Positions 1-8,606 of a DNA stretch of 64,000 bases are shown here, one piece after another. The number at the start of each line of letters is the position of its first letter. Positions within the stretch are counted from its first letter, which is position 1. The notes beneath the pieces are model-generated. The model had not been told where the DNA came from, did not search any database, and saw nothing but the letters and a program-made list of their open reading frames with translations. Made by a program: the position numbers and the translations under genes. Source of the DNA: JANNSX01 sp046348995 (GTDB lineage: Bacteria > Pseudomonadota > Alphaproteobacteria > Rhizobiales > Hyphomicrobiaceae). Location: contig JAXMDB010000012.1 in NCBI GenBank assembly GCA_046348995.1, positions 70,921-134,920 of the forward strand, written 5' to 3'.

Positions 1-822
1 AGAGCCGTCGCCGAAGCAGCCCAGACCGTCGGCATCGGCTTCGGCGTCGGCTCGCAGCGCATTGCGCTCGGGGGAAACGGCAGTCACGGGCTCGGCCGAG
101 ACCTTCGACGGCGCGCCCCGGATGTCCCGATCATGGCCAATCTCGGCGCGGCGCAGCTTCGCGACACTGCCGGAATCGATATGGCCCGTCGTGCCGTCGA
201 GATGATCGAGGCCGACGCGCTGATCATCCACCTCAACCCGCTTCAGGAGGCGGTGCAGGACGGCGGGGATCGCGACTGGCGTGGTCTGCTTCGCCAGATC
301 GCGCGTGTGTGCGCGAGCTGTGGGGTTCCGGTTGTCGCCAAGGAGGTCGGCTCGGGGCTATCCGGCGCGTTGGCCGCGAGGCTGGTCGCCAGCGGTGTCA
401 GCATCCTTGATGTGGCGGGCGCCGGCGGCACGAGCTGGGCAGCGGTCGAAGCAGGCCGGGCCCGCACTGCGCGAGGGCGTGCGGTGGCCGAAGCCTTTCG
501 AGAGTGGGGCATTCCGACGGCCGCCGCTCTCCTCGACGTGCGCCGCAGCTGCCCCGGCGCGACTGTCATCGCCTCTGGCGGTCTGCGGACCGGCATCGAT
601 TGCGCAAAAGCCTTGCGCCTCGGTGCTGATGTCACTGGATTTGCCGCCGGCGTGCTGCCAGCCGCCGTCGCCGGCCCCGAGGCGCTGATCGAAAAATTGG
701 AGATCCTCGCCGAGGAGCTCCGCATTGCCTGCTTCTGCACCGGCAGCAGCAGCATCGCGAATCTCAAACGAGCGCCCCTCCTGTCATCAATCGCCGTTTC
801 CCTGGACGATCGTGCGCCCTGA
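1..822 (+). CDS. fni: Type 2 isopentenyl-diphosphate delta-isomerase (5' end outside window)
   Basis: The reading frame is open from base 1, so the N-terminus lies outside the window; about 273 codons are visible. The translated start reads through GIGFGVGSQR, then PIMANLGA, VVAKEVGSG and a late IASGGLRTG segment, which are hallmarks of the FMN-dependent type 2 isopentenyl-diphosphate isomerase (a TIM-barrel enzyme related to lactate/IMP dehydrogenases). It interconverts IPP and DMAPP and so supplies isoprenoid precursors. The crtI gene begins 16 bp downstream on the same strand, so it probably works as the precursor step of carotenoid synthesis. The family identity is well supported by motifs; the carotenoid role is inferred from position. 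Confidence 0.88.
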   Translation, partial: RAVAEAAQTVGIGFGVGSQRIALGGNGSHGLGRDLRRRAPDVPIMANLGAAQLRDTAGIDMARRAVEMIEADALIIHLNPLQEAVQDGGDRDWRGLLRQIARVCASCGVPVVAKEVGSGLSGALAARLVASGVSILDVAGAGGTSWAAVEAGRARTARGRAVAEAFREWGIPTAAALLDVRRSCPGATVIASGGLRTGIDCAKALRLGADVTGFAAGVLPAAVAGPEALIEKLEILAEELRIACFCTGSSSIANLKRAPLLSSIAVSLDDRAP

Positions 823-838
823 TCCATTTCACGAAGTC

Positions 839-2338
839 ATGGTTCGACGGCCCCTCGTAAGCTCGAGCGCACCGGCTGCGGTGGTGATCGGTGGCGGCTT
901 CGGCGGTATGGCGGCGGCTCTGCGCCTGCGCGCCAAAGGCTACCGCGTCACGCTCGTCGATCGTTTGGGTATGCTCGGCGGCCGGGCGCAGTCCTATACG
1001 CACGGTGGCTTCAGGCACGATGCGGGACCGACCGTCCTGACCGCACCGGTCCTCTTCGAGGAGCTGTTCTCCCTCTTCGGACGGCGCCTCGAAGACTATG
1101 CGACGCTGGCTCCACTCGAGACGTGGTACCGGTTCCGCTTCAACGACGCCTCCGTCTTCAACTACGGCGGCCCATTGGAACGCACGCTCGCAGCGATCCA
1201 GGACTACGCACCGGCCGATGTGGACGGCTACCGGCGGCTGCTCGAGTATTCGCGCCGCTTGTTCGATACGGCGTTTGCGAAAATGTCGGCCGTGCCGTTC
1301 GATTCGATCTGGTCGATGGTTTCGCAAGGACCCCAGCTCGCCAAGCTGAGTGCCCACAAGAGCGTCTGGCAGATGGTGTCGCATTTCATCCGCGATCCCA
1401 ATCTTCACCAAGCCTTCTCCATCCAGCCACTCCTCGTCGGTGGAAATCCGTTCTCGACGACGAGCATCTACATGCTCATCCACTATCTCGAGCAAAAGTG
1501 GGGCGTTCACTACGCCGTCGGAGGCACAAGCGCCCTCGTCACAGCATTCGCGCGCCTCATCGAGGAGACCGGCATCGAGGTGATGCTCTCGGAGACGGCC
1601 GAGCGCATCGAGGTGGACGCTGGCCGGGCCGTCAGTGGCGTCGTGCTGGCATCAGGCAAGCGTCTGCCTGCGAGCATCGTCGTCTCGAACTGCGATCCTA
1701 TCCATCTCTACGCCCACATGCTGCCGCGCAGCACCGTCGGGCTCGGCGCGCGATTGAAGCAGCGCGCGCGCCTCTCGATGGGACTCTTCGTGCTCTACTT
1801 CGGCACGCGGCAGCCTTACCCGGATGTCGCGCGCCACACGATCCTGCTCGGCGAAGGCTTCCGGGCCCACCTCGACGAAATTTTCAAGCACGGCCGTATC
1901 GGCGAGGATATCTCGCTCTACTTGCACCGGCCGACGGCAACAGATCCGAGCTTTGCCCCGGCAGGCGCCGATTCCTTCTACGCTCTCTGCCCCGTTCCCA
2001 ATCTCAATGCCGGCATCGATTGGTCGATCGAGGCGCCCCGGCTGCGGGCCAAGATCATCGACCGGCTCGCGAAAACGGTGCTGCCCGGCCTTGCGGAAAG
2101 GATCGTCGCGGATTTCCACGTGACACCGGCGGAGTTCGAGAAGGATTACCTGAGCGTCGCCGGAGCTGGATTTTCGATCGCCCCGATCTTCACGCAGTCG
2201 GCGTGGTTCCGGTTCCACAACCGCGGCGAGGGCCCGAACGGTCTCTATCTGACGGGAGCTGGCACACATCCAGGAGCCGGAATTCCCGGCGTGCTTTGCT
2301 CTGCCAAAGTCGTCGATGCCCTCGTACCGGCGGTGTGA
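839..2338 (+). CDS. crtI: Phytoene desaturase (CrtI family)
   Basis: This 499-residue FAD-dependent desaturase has the length usual for bacterial CrtI. The N-terminal dinucleotide-binding loop VVIGGGFGGMAAA lies at about residues 15-27 and is followed by GGRAQSYTHGGFRHDAGP, the typical CrtI substrate-domain entry. The C-terminus has the flavin-binding signature LYLTGAGTHPGAGIPGVL. It introduces double bonds into phytoene at the membrane. The frame is open further upstream, to 725, but that stretch overlaps the isomerase gene and lacks family similarity, so the ATG at 839 was chosen. The closest product class (four-step phytoene desaturase or a CrtD-like relative) cannot be settled from sequence alone. 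Confidence 0.88.
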   Translation: MVRRPLVSSSAPAAVVIGGGFGGMAAALRLRAKGYRVTLVDRLGMLGGRAQSYTHGGFRHDAGPTVLTAPVLFEELFSLFGRRLEDYATLAPLETWYRFRFNDASVFNYGGPLERTLAAIQDYAPADVDGYRRLLEYSRRLFDTAFAKMSAVPFDSIWSMVSQGPQLAKLSAHKSVWQMVSHFIRDPNLHQAFSIQPLLVGGNPFSTTSIYMLIHYLEQKWGVHYAVGGTSALVTAFARLIEETGIEVMLSETAERIEVDAGRAVSGVVLASGKRLPASIVVSNCDPIHLYAHMLPRSTVGLGARLKQRARLSMGLFVLYFGTRQPYPDVARHTILLGEGFRAHLDEIFKHGRIGEDISLYLHRPTATDPSFAPAGADSFYALCPVPNLNAGIDWSIEAPRLRAKIIDRLAKTVLPGLAERIVADFHVTPAEFEKDYLSVAGAGFSIAPIFTQSAWFRFHNRGEGPNGLYLTGAGTHPGAGIPGVLCSAKVVDALVPAV

Positions 2339-2369
2339 GAGACGGGCCTGCGCTTCGATCCCGAAACGA

Positions 2370-2936
2370 TCACGCTCCAGTGCCGGACGCTCTTCGGTCG
2401 AGACGCTCCGCGATCCACAAAAGCAGAGGCATCGCCACGCCCCATGCCCCGGCGATCACCGATAGACTGACCGCCATCGGATCGCCGATCGACAGGGCGC
2501 CCAGCCGCGCGCCGGCGAGGTAGGATATGGGGCCGAGGGCTGCTCCAGCGATCAGGGCGATCGTAAGCTTCCTGCGGCCGAGCCATCCGCCCAAGGTCCC
2601 AAGCGTCGTGGCGAAGGCCATCCACAGCCCGACGATCCAGAGTGGCGCCGCAAGCGCACTCGGCCATGGTGCGGCGTGATGCACGGCACCCGCCGCTGAA
2701 AACAGGCTTTCGGCCAGGACACCCAACAGGCCCGCGGCGGCAATCAAACTTGCCGTCGCCAGCTTTCGCACCGACCTCGCGAGCTGAAGTGTGACGAAGG
2801 CCAGCGATGCGGCCATTCCCGGAAGTGCGCTGCCAGCCGCTGCGCCCAACGCACAGCAGAGCCACACGATCTGAAAGCCAGCGACATCGACGAGAATGGT
2901 TTCCCACCTCCCCGTCGACTTGGGGCTCTCCTTCAA
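2370..2936 (-). CDS. DUF2878 integral membrane protein
   Basis: A 188-residue hydrophobic protein with about six membrane segments, beginning near QIVWLCCALGAAAGSAL and ending WGVAMPLLLWIAERL. This resembles DUF2878, a family commonly found with DUF3833, cyclopropane synthase and SDR genes in proteobacterial oxidative-stress loci. No ATG or GTG precedes the conserved region in frame. The best start is the TTG at 2936-2934, which overlaps the TGA stop of the upstream DUF2177 gene (TTGA), suggesting translational coupling. The molecular function of the family is unknown. It converges on crtI with a 31-bp gap. Confidence 0.7.
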   Translation of the reverse strand: MKESPKSTGRWETILVDVAGFQIVWLCCALGAAAGSALPGMAASLAFVTLQLARSVRKLATASLIAAAGLLGVLAESLFSAAGAVHHAAPWPSALAAPLWIVGLWMAFATTLGTLGGWLGRRKLTIALIAGAALGPISYLAGARLGALSIGDPMAVSLSVIAGAWGVAMPLLLWIAERLDRRASGTGA

Positions 2937-3342
2937 GACGTTCCCCGGCCCATCCGAGCCGCCGCTCCATATCCGGCCAGCGCGGCGATCGCCGACAACA
3001 CCGTGCCCCAAGCCATATCGAGCAATGCCAATCCGGGCGTGTAGCCGTTGATGATCGCGAGGCTCGTGAGGTCGTAGGTGGCATAGGCCGTGAGCCCGAC
3101 TACGGCACCGTTGATCAGCGAGACGCCGAGCGAGCTGGCACCCAAGGCAGGCCGGACGGCCAGAAGAACCAGACCGCCGGCATAAACGAGGTAGAAAGCG
3201 ATAGCGGCGTTGAGATAAGGCACGGCGCGCAGCGTCGCGCCGAGCGCGTCCTGGAATTGACCGAGGGCGATCAAGCCGATCCAGCGGAGTCGAGCACCGC
3301 GAGCGTGAGGAGGGTGGCGGCGTAGGCGATCGAGATGCGCAT
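2933..3342 (-). pseudogene. DUF2177 membrane protein, frameshifted
   Basis: The first 19 codons from the ATG at 3342 (MRISIAYAATLLTLAVLDS) match the start of DUF2177, a family of about 135 residues with four membrane helices. The frame then runs into a stop. In another frame the family continues as WIGLIALGQFQDALG down to the TGA at 2933. One base is missing around 3284-3285, where an Ala codon before the Trp should be complete; restoring it gives a 136-residue protein of normal length. Both halves look conserved, so this is either a recent single-base deletion or a sequencing/assembly error. DUF2878 follows with overlapping stop and start codons. Function unknown. Confidence 0.75.
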
Positions 3343-3530
3343 TGTACCCCTATCAACCTTCAAGAAGTCCGGCACCACCGCGTCGCGCGCGGCGGTTCAC
3401 GACTTTGCCACCCTCGGCGGTTCCCTCGACACTAGTCCGATCGGGCTGTCCGGACGTAGCAAATACGCATCGCTGCCACGTTCGCCAGACGATCTGGGAC
3501 ACGGCCGGCACGCAACGAAAGAGACCTGGA

Positions 3531-4283
3531 ATGGTTACGCCTTGGCGGACCGCATGGATCACGGGTGCGAGTAGCGGCATCGGCCGTGAGCTCGCCCTCC
3601 AGCTTGCGCGAAGGGGCGTGAACGTCGCCGCGTCTGCACGCTCGGCTGAAAAGCTCGACGCCCTCACTCGCACCCAGACCGGAATCTTGCCGTTTCCTCT
3701 CGATGTGACGGATGCCGGGGCCGTGTCCTCGGTACACGATCGGATCGTGGCGGAGACGGGCGCGATCGATCTCGCCGTGTTGAATGCTGGCGTCTGGCAC
3801 CCGATGAATGCCGCCGACTACGATGCCGGCCTCGCGCTTCAGTCCATGGCGGTCAACTACGGTGGGATCGTCAACGCGCTCAGTCCTCTCATCCCCGCCA
3901 TGCTCACCAAGGGGGGCGGCCACATCGCACTCGTCGCGTCCGTTGCCGGCTACCGGGGCCTGCCCAAGGCCGCAGCCTACGCTCCGAGCAAAGCTGCCGT
4001 CATCGCGCTTGCAGAGGTGCTGCGGCTCGAGCTTGCGAGCCGGGGCATCACGGTGAGCCTCGTCAATCCCGGCTTTGTCGAGACACCGATGACGTCGGTC
4101 AACACGTTCGAGATGCCGTTCATCATCAAGGCCGAGGATGCTGCCGCTCGGATCATTCGCGGGCTCGAGCGGGGCGCATTCGAGATCGCGTTCCCATGGC
4201 AGCTCGTAGTGATGCTCAAGGTGCTCCGGCTGTTGCCGAACAGGCTCTATCTCCCGATTGCACGGCGGATGGTCGAGCGCTGA
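3531..4283 (+). CDS. Short-chain dehydrogenase/reductase (SDR)
   Basis: A 250-residue classical SDR. The cofactor loop TGASSGIG is at residues 10-17, the NAG motif appears in VLNAGVW, and the catalytic Ser-Tyr-Lys set is visible as the Ser in LVASVAG and YAPSK. The C-terminus is extended and hydrophobic (LVVMLKVLRLLPNRL), suggesting membrane association. The frame is open to 3342, but the ATG at 3531 directly precedes the Rossmann fold. It lies between the DUF2177 and DUF3833 genes on the opposite strand. An SDR of this kind is a recurrent member of alphaproteobacterial singlet-oxygen clusters; its substrate is unknown. Confidence 0.85.
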   Translation: MVTPWRTAWITGASSGIGRELALQLARRGVNVAASARSAEKLDALTRTQTGILPFPLDVTDAGAVSSVHDRIVAETGAIDLAVLNAGVWHPMNAADYDAGLALQSMAVNYGGIVNALSPLIPAMLTKGGGHIALVASVAGYRGLPKAAAYAPSKAAVIALAEVLRLELASRGITVSLVNPGFVETPMTSVNTFEMPFIIKAEDAAARIIRGLERGAFEIAFPWQLVVMLKVLRLLPNRLYLPIARRMVER

Positions 4284-4292
4284 TCGGCGTGC

Positions 4293-4784
4293 CTATGATG
4301 CTCGTGCGTGGCTCGCGCCCGTTGCGAAGAAGAGCGATACCTCGCCGAGCTTCACGCCCCATTTGCGCATGACGGCCCGATTGACGGCAATGCCGTCGCC
4401 GATCAGGTAGAAGCGATCCTCGAAATTCACGTGAAGCTCGCGGCCGTCGATCTTCAGCCGGAACCGGTATGACATCGAAATCTGATCGGCCTCGCAGACG
4501 CCGCGGGCCTCACCGACGCAATCGTCGCTCGTCGCCGTGAAGCGGTTGTTGCCTCGTGGAACAACGAGCCAAATACGGGTCTCGCGGCTCTGATCCTCGT
4601 AGGTGAAGCTCTCCTCGAGCCTGAAAACACCATCGCGCCAACGCCCCACGAGCTCAACGGAAAATCGCCGCCTCACTCTGCCGAAGCGATCCTCGAAAAT
4701 GCCCCAGGCGGAGGACCGTCCCTCGAGAAAGCTCGTCAGCTCGAACAAGCGGTTAGCCCCGGACTGTGCCATGTCTTGAGCCAT
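4293..4784 (-). CDS. DUF3833 family protein
   Basis: A 163-residue predicted soluble protein. The segment FLEGRSSAWGIFEDRFGRVR followed by RRFSVEL and the ending KWGVKLGEVSLFF are characteristic of DUF3833, which normally co-occurs with DUF2878, CFA synthase and DUF1365. Unlike many relatives it shows no lipoprotein signal. Two upstream in-frame ATGs exist (4829, 4784) and one downstream (4772). I chose 4784 because GGAGAG lies about 8 nt before it. It is the last gene of the minus-strand run from the COG2907 gene and converges with the SDR gene, with a 9-bp gap. Function unknown. Confidence 0.75.
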   Translation of the reverse strand: MAQDMAQSGANRLFELTSFLEGRSSAWGIFEDRFGRVRRRFSVELVGRWRDGVFRLEESFTYEDQSRETRIWLVVPRGNNRFTATSDDCVGEARGVCEADQISMSYRFRLKIDGRELHVNFEDRFYLIGDGIAVNRAVMRKWGVKLGEVSLFFATGASHARAS

Positions 4785-4845
4785 TCTCGCGCACTCTCCG
4801 CTATCCGTTGATACGGCCTCGACACCCATTCGGATGCTACGGCCG

Positions 4846-6090
4846 TCACGTCCTCTCGAAGCGGTACAGGCCGACATCGATCGTTCGGTTTCGGAAGCCA
4901 ACCTCGCAATAGTCGAGGTAGTAAAGCCAGGTGCGCCGGAACCGCTCGTCGAAGCCGAGCGCCTCGATGCGCGGCCAAGCCGCAATGAACCGCCGGCGCC
5001 ATTCGGCAATGGTCTGCGCATAGGAGTCTCCGAAGCGCTCGATCTCGGAGAAGACGAGCCCGCTCTGCTCCGCATGGGCACGCATCCGGGGAATGCTCGG
5101 CAGCATACCGCCGGGGAAGATGTAACGCTGGATGAAATCCGGATTTCGTCGATACGGCTCGTAGAGGTCCTCACGGATCGTGATGGCCTGAACGACCGCA
5201 CATCCGCCAGGCTTCAGACGCTCGTGGATCGTGCGAAAATAGGTCGGCCAGTTCTCCTCGCCGACCGCCTCGATCATCTCGATCGACGCGATGCGATCGA
5301 AGCTCCCACGGGTATCGCGATAGTCCTCGAACCTCACGTCCGCGCGACCGGCATCGATGATGGGCGCAAGCCGCCTCCGGCTCGCCTCGAGTTGCTGCTC
5401 GGAGATGGTGATCGCCGTCACATGCGCACCTTGCGCCGCGATCTCCTCGGCGAGCGCGCCCCACCCGCAACCGATCTCCAGCACCGCTTGCCCTGCTTCG
5501 AGACCGAGCGCCTCGATGATGCGCGCATGCTTGGCGGCCTGCGCTTCCTCGAGCGTCGCACCGGGCTGCCGGTAGATGCCGCTCGAGTAGGACATCCCCG
5601 CATCGAGCCAGAGCTCATAGAAGGCGTTCCCGAGATCGTAGTGCGCCGCGATGTTACGCTGGCTACCTGACCGGGTGTTGTGGCGCGACGCGTGATAGGC
5701 GACGTCTCGCCCGGCGCTGCGCATCAGCTGCGGCAGGCGCGATGTGATCGCCGTCTCGTTGTCGAGGAAGTACTGGAACACGGCGCGCAGATCGTCGGTC
5801 TCGACGTCTTCATTGATGAAGGCATCGGCGAAGCCGAGCAGGCCACGATTTATCAGCTTCAAGGTTGCGCTATAGCGCTTGATCGCAAGCCGCGCTTCGA
5901 CGCCCTCTCCCGCTCCGATGATGGCACTCAGTCCCGACGGCAAACGCAGGTGGAGACGGCCGCTCCTGGCTCGCTTCAGAACCAGCGACAGAGCTTTGAG
6001 TAGGCAAGCATCGGCGAGGCGTCTGATGCCGCGCCCCCGCGATTGAATGATATAGGGCGACGCGACGGCGGCGAAGACAGGCTCAGACAT
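4846..6090 (-). CDS. cfa: Cyclopropane-fatty-acyl-phospholipid synthase family methyltransferase
   Basis: A 414-residue SAM-dependent methyltransferase. Residues 203-211 carry the SAM loop VLEIGCGWG. Upstream is the CFA-family motif AAHYDLGNAFYELWLD, and downstream are SIEMIEAVGEENW and FIQRYIFPGGMLPS, all standard in CFA synthases, which methylate cis double bonds in membrane phospholipid acyl chains. Its start overlaps the DUF1365 stop by 8 nt, indicating co-translation with the DUF1365 and COG2907 genes. In this setting the product may be a cyclopropane lipid or a methylated precursor of furan fatty acids; the sequence does not decide between them. Confidence 0.9.
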   Translation of the reverse strand: MSEPVFAAVASPYIIQSRGRGIRRLADACLLKALSLVLKRARSGRLHLRLPSGLSAIIGAGEGVEARLAIKRYSATLKLINRGLLGFADAFINEDVETDDLRAVFQYFLDNETAITSRLPQLMRSAGRDVAYHASRHNTRSGSQRNIAAHYDLGNAFYELWLDAGMSYSSGIYRQPGATLEEAQAAKHARIIEALGLEAGQAVLEIGCGWGALAEEIAAQGAHVTAITISEQQLEASRRRLAPIIDAGRADVRFEDYRDTRGSFDRIASIEMIEAVGEENWPTYFRTIHERLKPGGCAVVQAITIREDLYEPYRRNPDFIQRYIFPGGMLPSIPRMRAHAEQSGLVFSEIERFGDSYAQTIAEWRRRFIAAWPRIEALGFDERFRRTWLYYLDYCEVGFRNRTIDVGLYRFERT

Positions 6091-6886
6091 TCTGGATCTT
6101 CCCGGCGACAGTATCGATTTTGGTGAAGGAGTAGCGCGGCGATGCGTGATAGGGCTTCAACGGAACGCCCTTCATCCACAAGCGGAAGGCTTCGATGTGG
6201 ATTGCAGCGATGACCTTGAAAGTCATCAGGGGGTAGCGCAAGAGCAAGCCCGCCAGGGCCTTGTCGCTCAGCGAGAGCCTGCTCCCCTTGAAGTAGGTCT
6301 TCAGCACCGCCTTCCCTTGCTCGCGCAAGTCGACGCCGACGAGGATCTGATCCGCCGGCGGAACGACACGAAAGCTATAGCCTGCCTCCGAAGCGGTGAA
6401 CGGCGACACATACATCGCCTTGTCGCACGCCTGCGCGACCACCCCGTCCTCAGGTGAAGAGGCGACTGGAATGACGTAGCTCTTGCGCTCCTTCAGGGTA
6501 TTGCTGACCTCATAGATGATCACGCCCAAGCGGTCGTCCGAGTCATAGCCGAAGTACACGCTTAAGGGATTGAAGACGTAGCCCAGCAATCGCGGATAGC
6601 ACACCAGCTCGATACGGGCGCCGAAAGCGCCGAGACCGGATGAGCGCAACACCTCTCGCGCATGCGCTCCGACGGGCTCGCCGGTCCCGGCCGCATGATC
6701 GGCGTCGTGGAAGCTCAAAAGATTCCATCGATTGTGGGAGAACAACCGCAGCGAGCCGGAGAGTCGATCGAGCTCGTCGACATCGAGACAGAGAGCGAAG
6801 ACGCGATAGGTGAATGCATGCCGGCGCGGCATCAGTCGCTTGTGGACGACTTTGCCGACGAAGGCGCACGAGCGGAACGTGGTCAT
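6083..6886 (-). CDS. DUF1365 domain protein
   Basis: A 267-residue protein with the DUF1365 hallmarks: start FRSCAFVGKVVHKRLMP, central YPRLLGYVFNPLSVYFGY and a GVPLKPYH segment near the C-terminus. The gene is nearly always found beside a COG2907 flavoprotein and a CFA-like methyltransferase, as here. The start ATG (6886-6884) overlaps the upstream stop in an ATGA, which fixes it although the frame is open further upstream. The biochemical role is not established; genetic linkage argues for a step in modification of membrane fatty acids. Confidence 0.85.
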   Translation of the reverse strand: MTTFRSCAFVGKVVHKRLMPRRHAFTYRVFALCLDVDELDRLSGSLRLFSHNRWNLLSFHDADHAAGTGEPVGAHAREVLRSSGLGAFGARIELVCYPRLLGYVFNPLSVYFGYDSDDRLGVIIYEVSNTLKERKSYVIPVASSPEDGVVAQACDKAMYVSPFTASEAGYSFRVVPPADQILVGVDLREQGKAVLKTYFKGSRLSLSDKALAGLLLRYPLMTFKVIAAIHIEAFRLWMKGVPLKPYHASPRYSFTKIDTVAGKIQNV

Positions 6887-8232
6887 TCGGCCGCCTCGAG
6901 CGACGCCAGACGCTCCGCTTGCTCCGGAGCGAGCGTGATGCGTCCTGACTCGCCGGCCACGCGCCAGGGACGCCGGACTCCCCCGATACTTTCTGCGGCG
7001 GCCAGCCCGGACTGCAAGCCATCCTCGTGAAAGCCATAGCCGAAGTAGCTGCCGGCATACCATGTGCGCCGCTGGCCCTGCAGCTGCCAAAGCTCTCGCT
7101 GTGAGCCCATCGCCCGGCGATCATACATCGGGTGGGCGTAATCGATCGTGGCGCTCACGAGGCCCGCTGCGATGTCGTGAGCCGGATTGAGCGTCACGAA
7201 GATGTCCGGGCACTGCGGTCCCAAAGGCTGCAGATTGTTCATCCAGTAGCTCAGGGACAGCGTCCGCTCGTGGCCCTCGCCGCGGCCGAGATAGTTCCAG
7301 CTCGACCAGAGCCGGCGGCGCCGCGGCATGAGCGAGGGATCACGGTGCAACACGGCGCGATTAGACTGATAGCAGAACGCACCCAGTAGGCGTTGCTCGT
7401 CGCGATCGGGATCTGCCAGCAGGGAGAGCGCTTGATCAGCATGTGTGGCGATCACGCAGGCATCGAAATGCGCATCGTCACTTTGGGTGCAGACCCGAAC
7501 GCTGCGGGCGTTGCGCTCGATCCTGGTGACGGCAGAGCCGAGCGCGATACGGCCCTGCATGTCGCCCAGAAGGCGCTCGACATAGACGCGACTGCCTCCG
7601 GTGACCGTGCGCCATACTGGCTGATTGCGAGCCTGCAACAGACCATGGTTGGCGAAGAAGCGGACGAACGAGCCGGCCGGGAAATTCAAGACCTCTGCCG
7701 ACGGCGTCGACCAGATCGCAGCGGCCATCGGCAAGATGTGCCGATCTACGAAGGCGCGAGAATAGCCGTGAGCCTCGAGATAGGCGCCGAGCGATTGGCC
7801 ATCATCGCCGTCTGCCGTCAACAACGCTTTCGCCTCGCGAAAGAACCGGAGTATGTCGGCTGTCATCCGCCAATGCGACGGCCGAGCCAGGTTCGAGAAC
7901 TGACCGAACAGACCGGCCAGCCCCGAGCCCGAATACTCGTAGCGCCCCCCATCGAGAGAGGCGGCAAAGCTCATCCGGCTCGGCGAGGTCGGTACGCCGA
8001 GCGTGTCGAACAAGGCCACGAGATTGGGGTAGGATGTCTCATTGTAGACGATGAACCCCGTATCGACGGGCACGACCATTCCAGGCAGCTCGACCTCGAC
8101 GGTATGGCTGTGCCCGCCCGGCCTGCTCTCTTGCTCGAACAACGTCACGTCGTAGCGCCTCGACAGCAACCATGCGGCCGCCAGGCCGGAGATGCCGCTG
8201 CCGATAACGGCGATCGAGCGCAATGCGTGCAT
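6883..8232 (-). CDS. FAD/NAD(P)-binding amine-oxidase-like protein (COG2907)
   Basis: A 449-residue flavoprotein. The N-terminal FAD loop IAVIGSGISGLAAAWLL is at residues 7-23, followed by the GG motif in SRPGGHSHTVEVE and the substrate-domain phrase DTGFIVYNETSYPNL. The C-terminus has TWYAGSYFGYGFHEDGLQSG, the second FAD contact. This is the COG2907 group, predicted lipid or fatty-acyl desaturases/oxidoreductases that cluster with DUF1365 and CFA synthase. It is the first gene of a four-gene minus-strand operon (COG2907, DUF1365, cfa, DUF3833) joined by overlaps. A strong ECF-type promoter match lies 23 bp upstream of its ATG, pointing to induction by singlet-oxygen or membrane stress. Confidence 0.88.
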   Translation of the reverse strand: MHALRSIAVIGSGISGLAAAWLLSRRYDVTLFEQESRPGGHSHTVEVELPGMVVPVDTGFIVYNETSYPNLVALFDTLGVPTSPSRMSFAASLDGGRYEYSGSGLAGLFGQFSNLARPSHWRMTADILRFFREAKALLTADGDDGQSLGAYLEAHGYSRAFVDRHILPMAAAIWSTPSAEVLNFPAGSFVRFFANHGLLQARNQPVWRTVTGGSRVYVERLLGDMQGRIALGSAVTRIERNARSVRVCTQSDDAHFDACVIATHADQALSLLADPDRDEQRLLGAFCYQSNRAVLHRDPSLMPRRRRLWSSWNYLGRGEGHERTLSLSYWMNNLQPLGPQCPDIFVTLNPAHDIAAGLVSATIDYAHPMYDRRAMGSQRELWQLQGQRRTWYAGSYFGYGFHEDGLQSGLAAAESIGGVRRPWRVAGESGRITLAPEQAERLASLEAAE

Positions 8233-8255
8233 GAGACGCCCCCAGACGTACCCAT

Positions 8256-8285
8256 ATCGTACGAGGACGCTCGGCGCTTGGATCA
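8256..8285 (-). promoter_or_regulatory. ECF sigma factor promoter (RpoE/ChrR-like) upstream of the COG2907-DUF1365-cfa operon
   Basis: On the minus strand TGATCC (8285-8280) is separated by 18 bp from TACGAT (8261-8256), and the COG2907 ATG follows 23 bp after the -10 element. TGATCC with about 18 bp spacing is the -35 signature reported for the singlet-oxygen sigma factor RpoE (ECF11) in Rhodobacter. The linked genes are typical members of that regulon. No sigma or anti-sigma gene is in the window, so the assignment rests on the motif and the gene content. Confidence 0.6.
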
Positions 8286-8606
8286 GTTTTCTTGGCTGCG
8301 ACCCGCGTTGTTGCCGTCATCGCCGGCCACGCTAGGCGCAGAAGGCCCCACATCCGATCAAACTAGCATCAGCACATCGGATTGATACGACATAGTTCTC
8401 GCATGCTTCAGGTATCCGGAACTATCCGGCACGGCCGATACTCTACCTTTAGCTGAGCGCAATGTTCTACCTGAGACGCCTAGACACGCAAATTGCCTGC
8501 ATTCTAGCTTCCTGTGCGCCGCAGAGAGCGGGCGAAGCTCCACGCACAGCTCGACACTTGAGATCCTGACGGCGTGAGGGACAAATGCAAAGAAGAAAGC
8601 ATAAGA
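8286..8606. other. Intergenic region between divergent units
   Basis: About 320 bp between the ECF promoter and the small zinc-finger-like gene. It is somewhat richer in AT than its surroundings near 8370-8480. I see no convincing gene, RNA or repeat. It presumably holds the plus-strand promoter of the gene starting at 8607, but no clear -35/-10 pair could be picked. Confidence 0.4.

Noticed and set aside
3343..3430. GGAAC-N18-CGTG on the minus strand upstream of DUF2177 as a general stress (EcfG) promoter
   Set aside because: EcfG sites use GGAAC with 16-17 bp to CGTT; both spacing and -10 element deviate, so it is probably chance.
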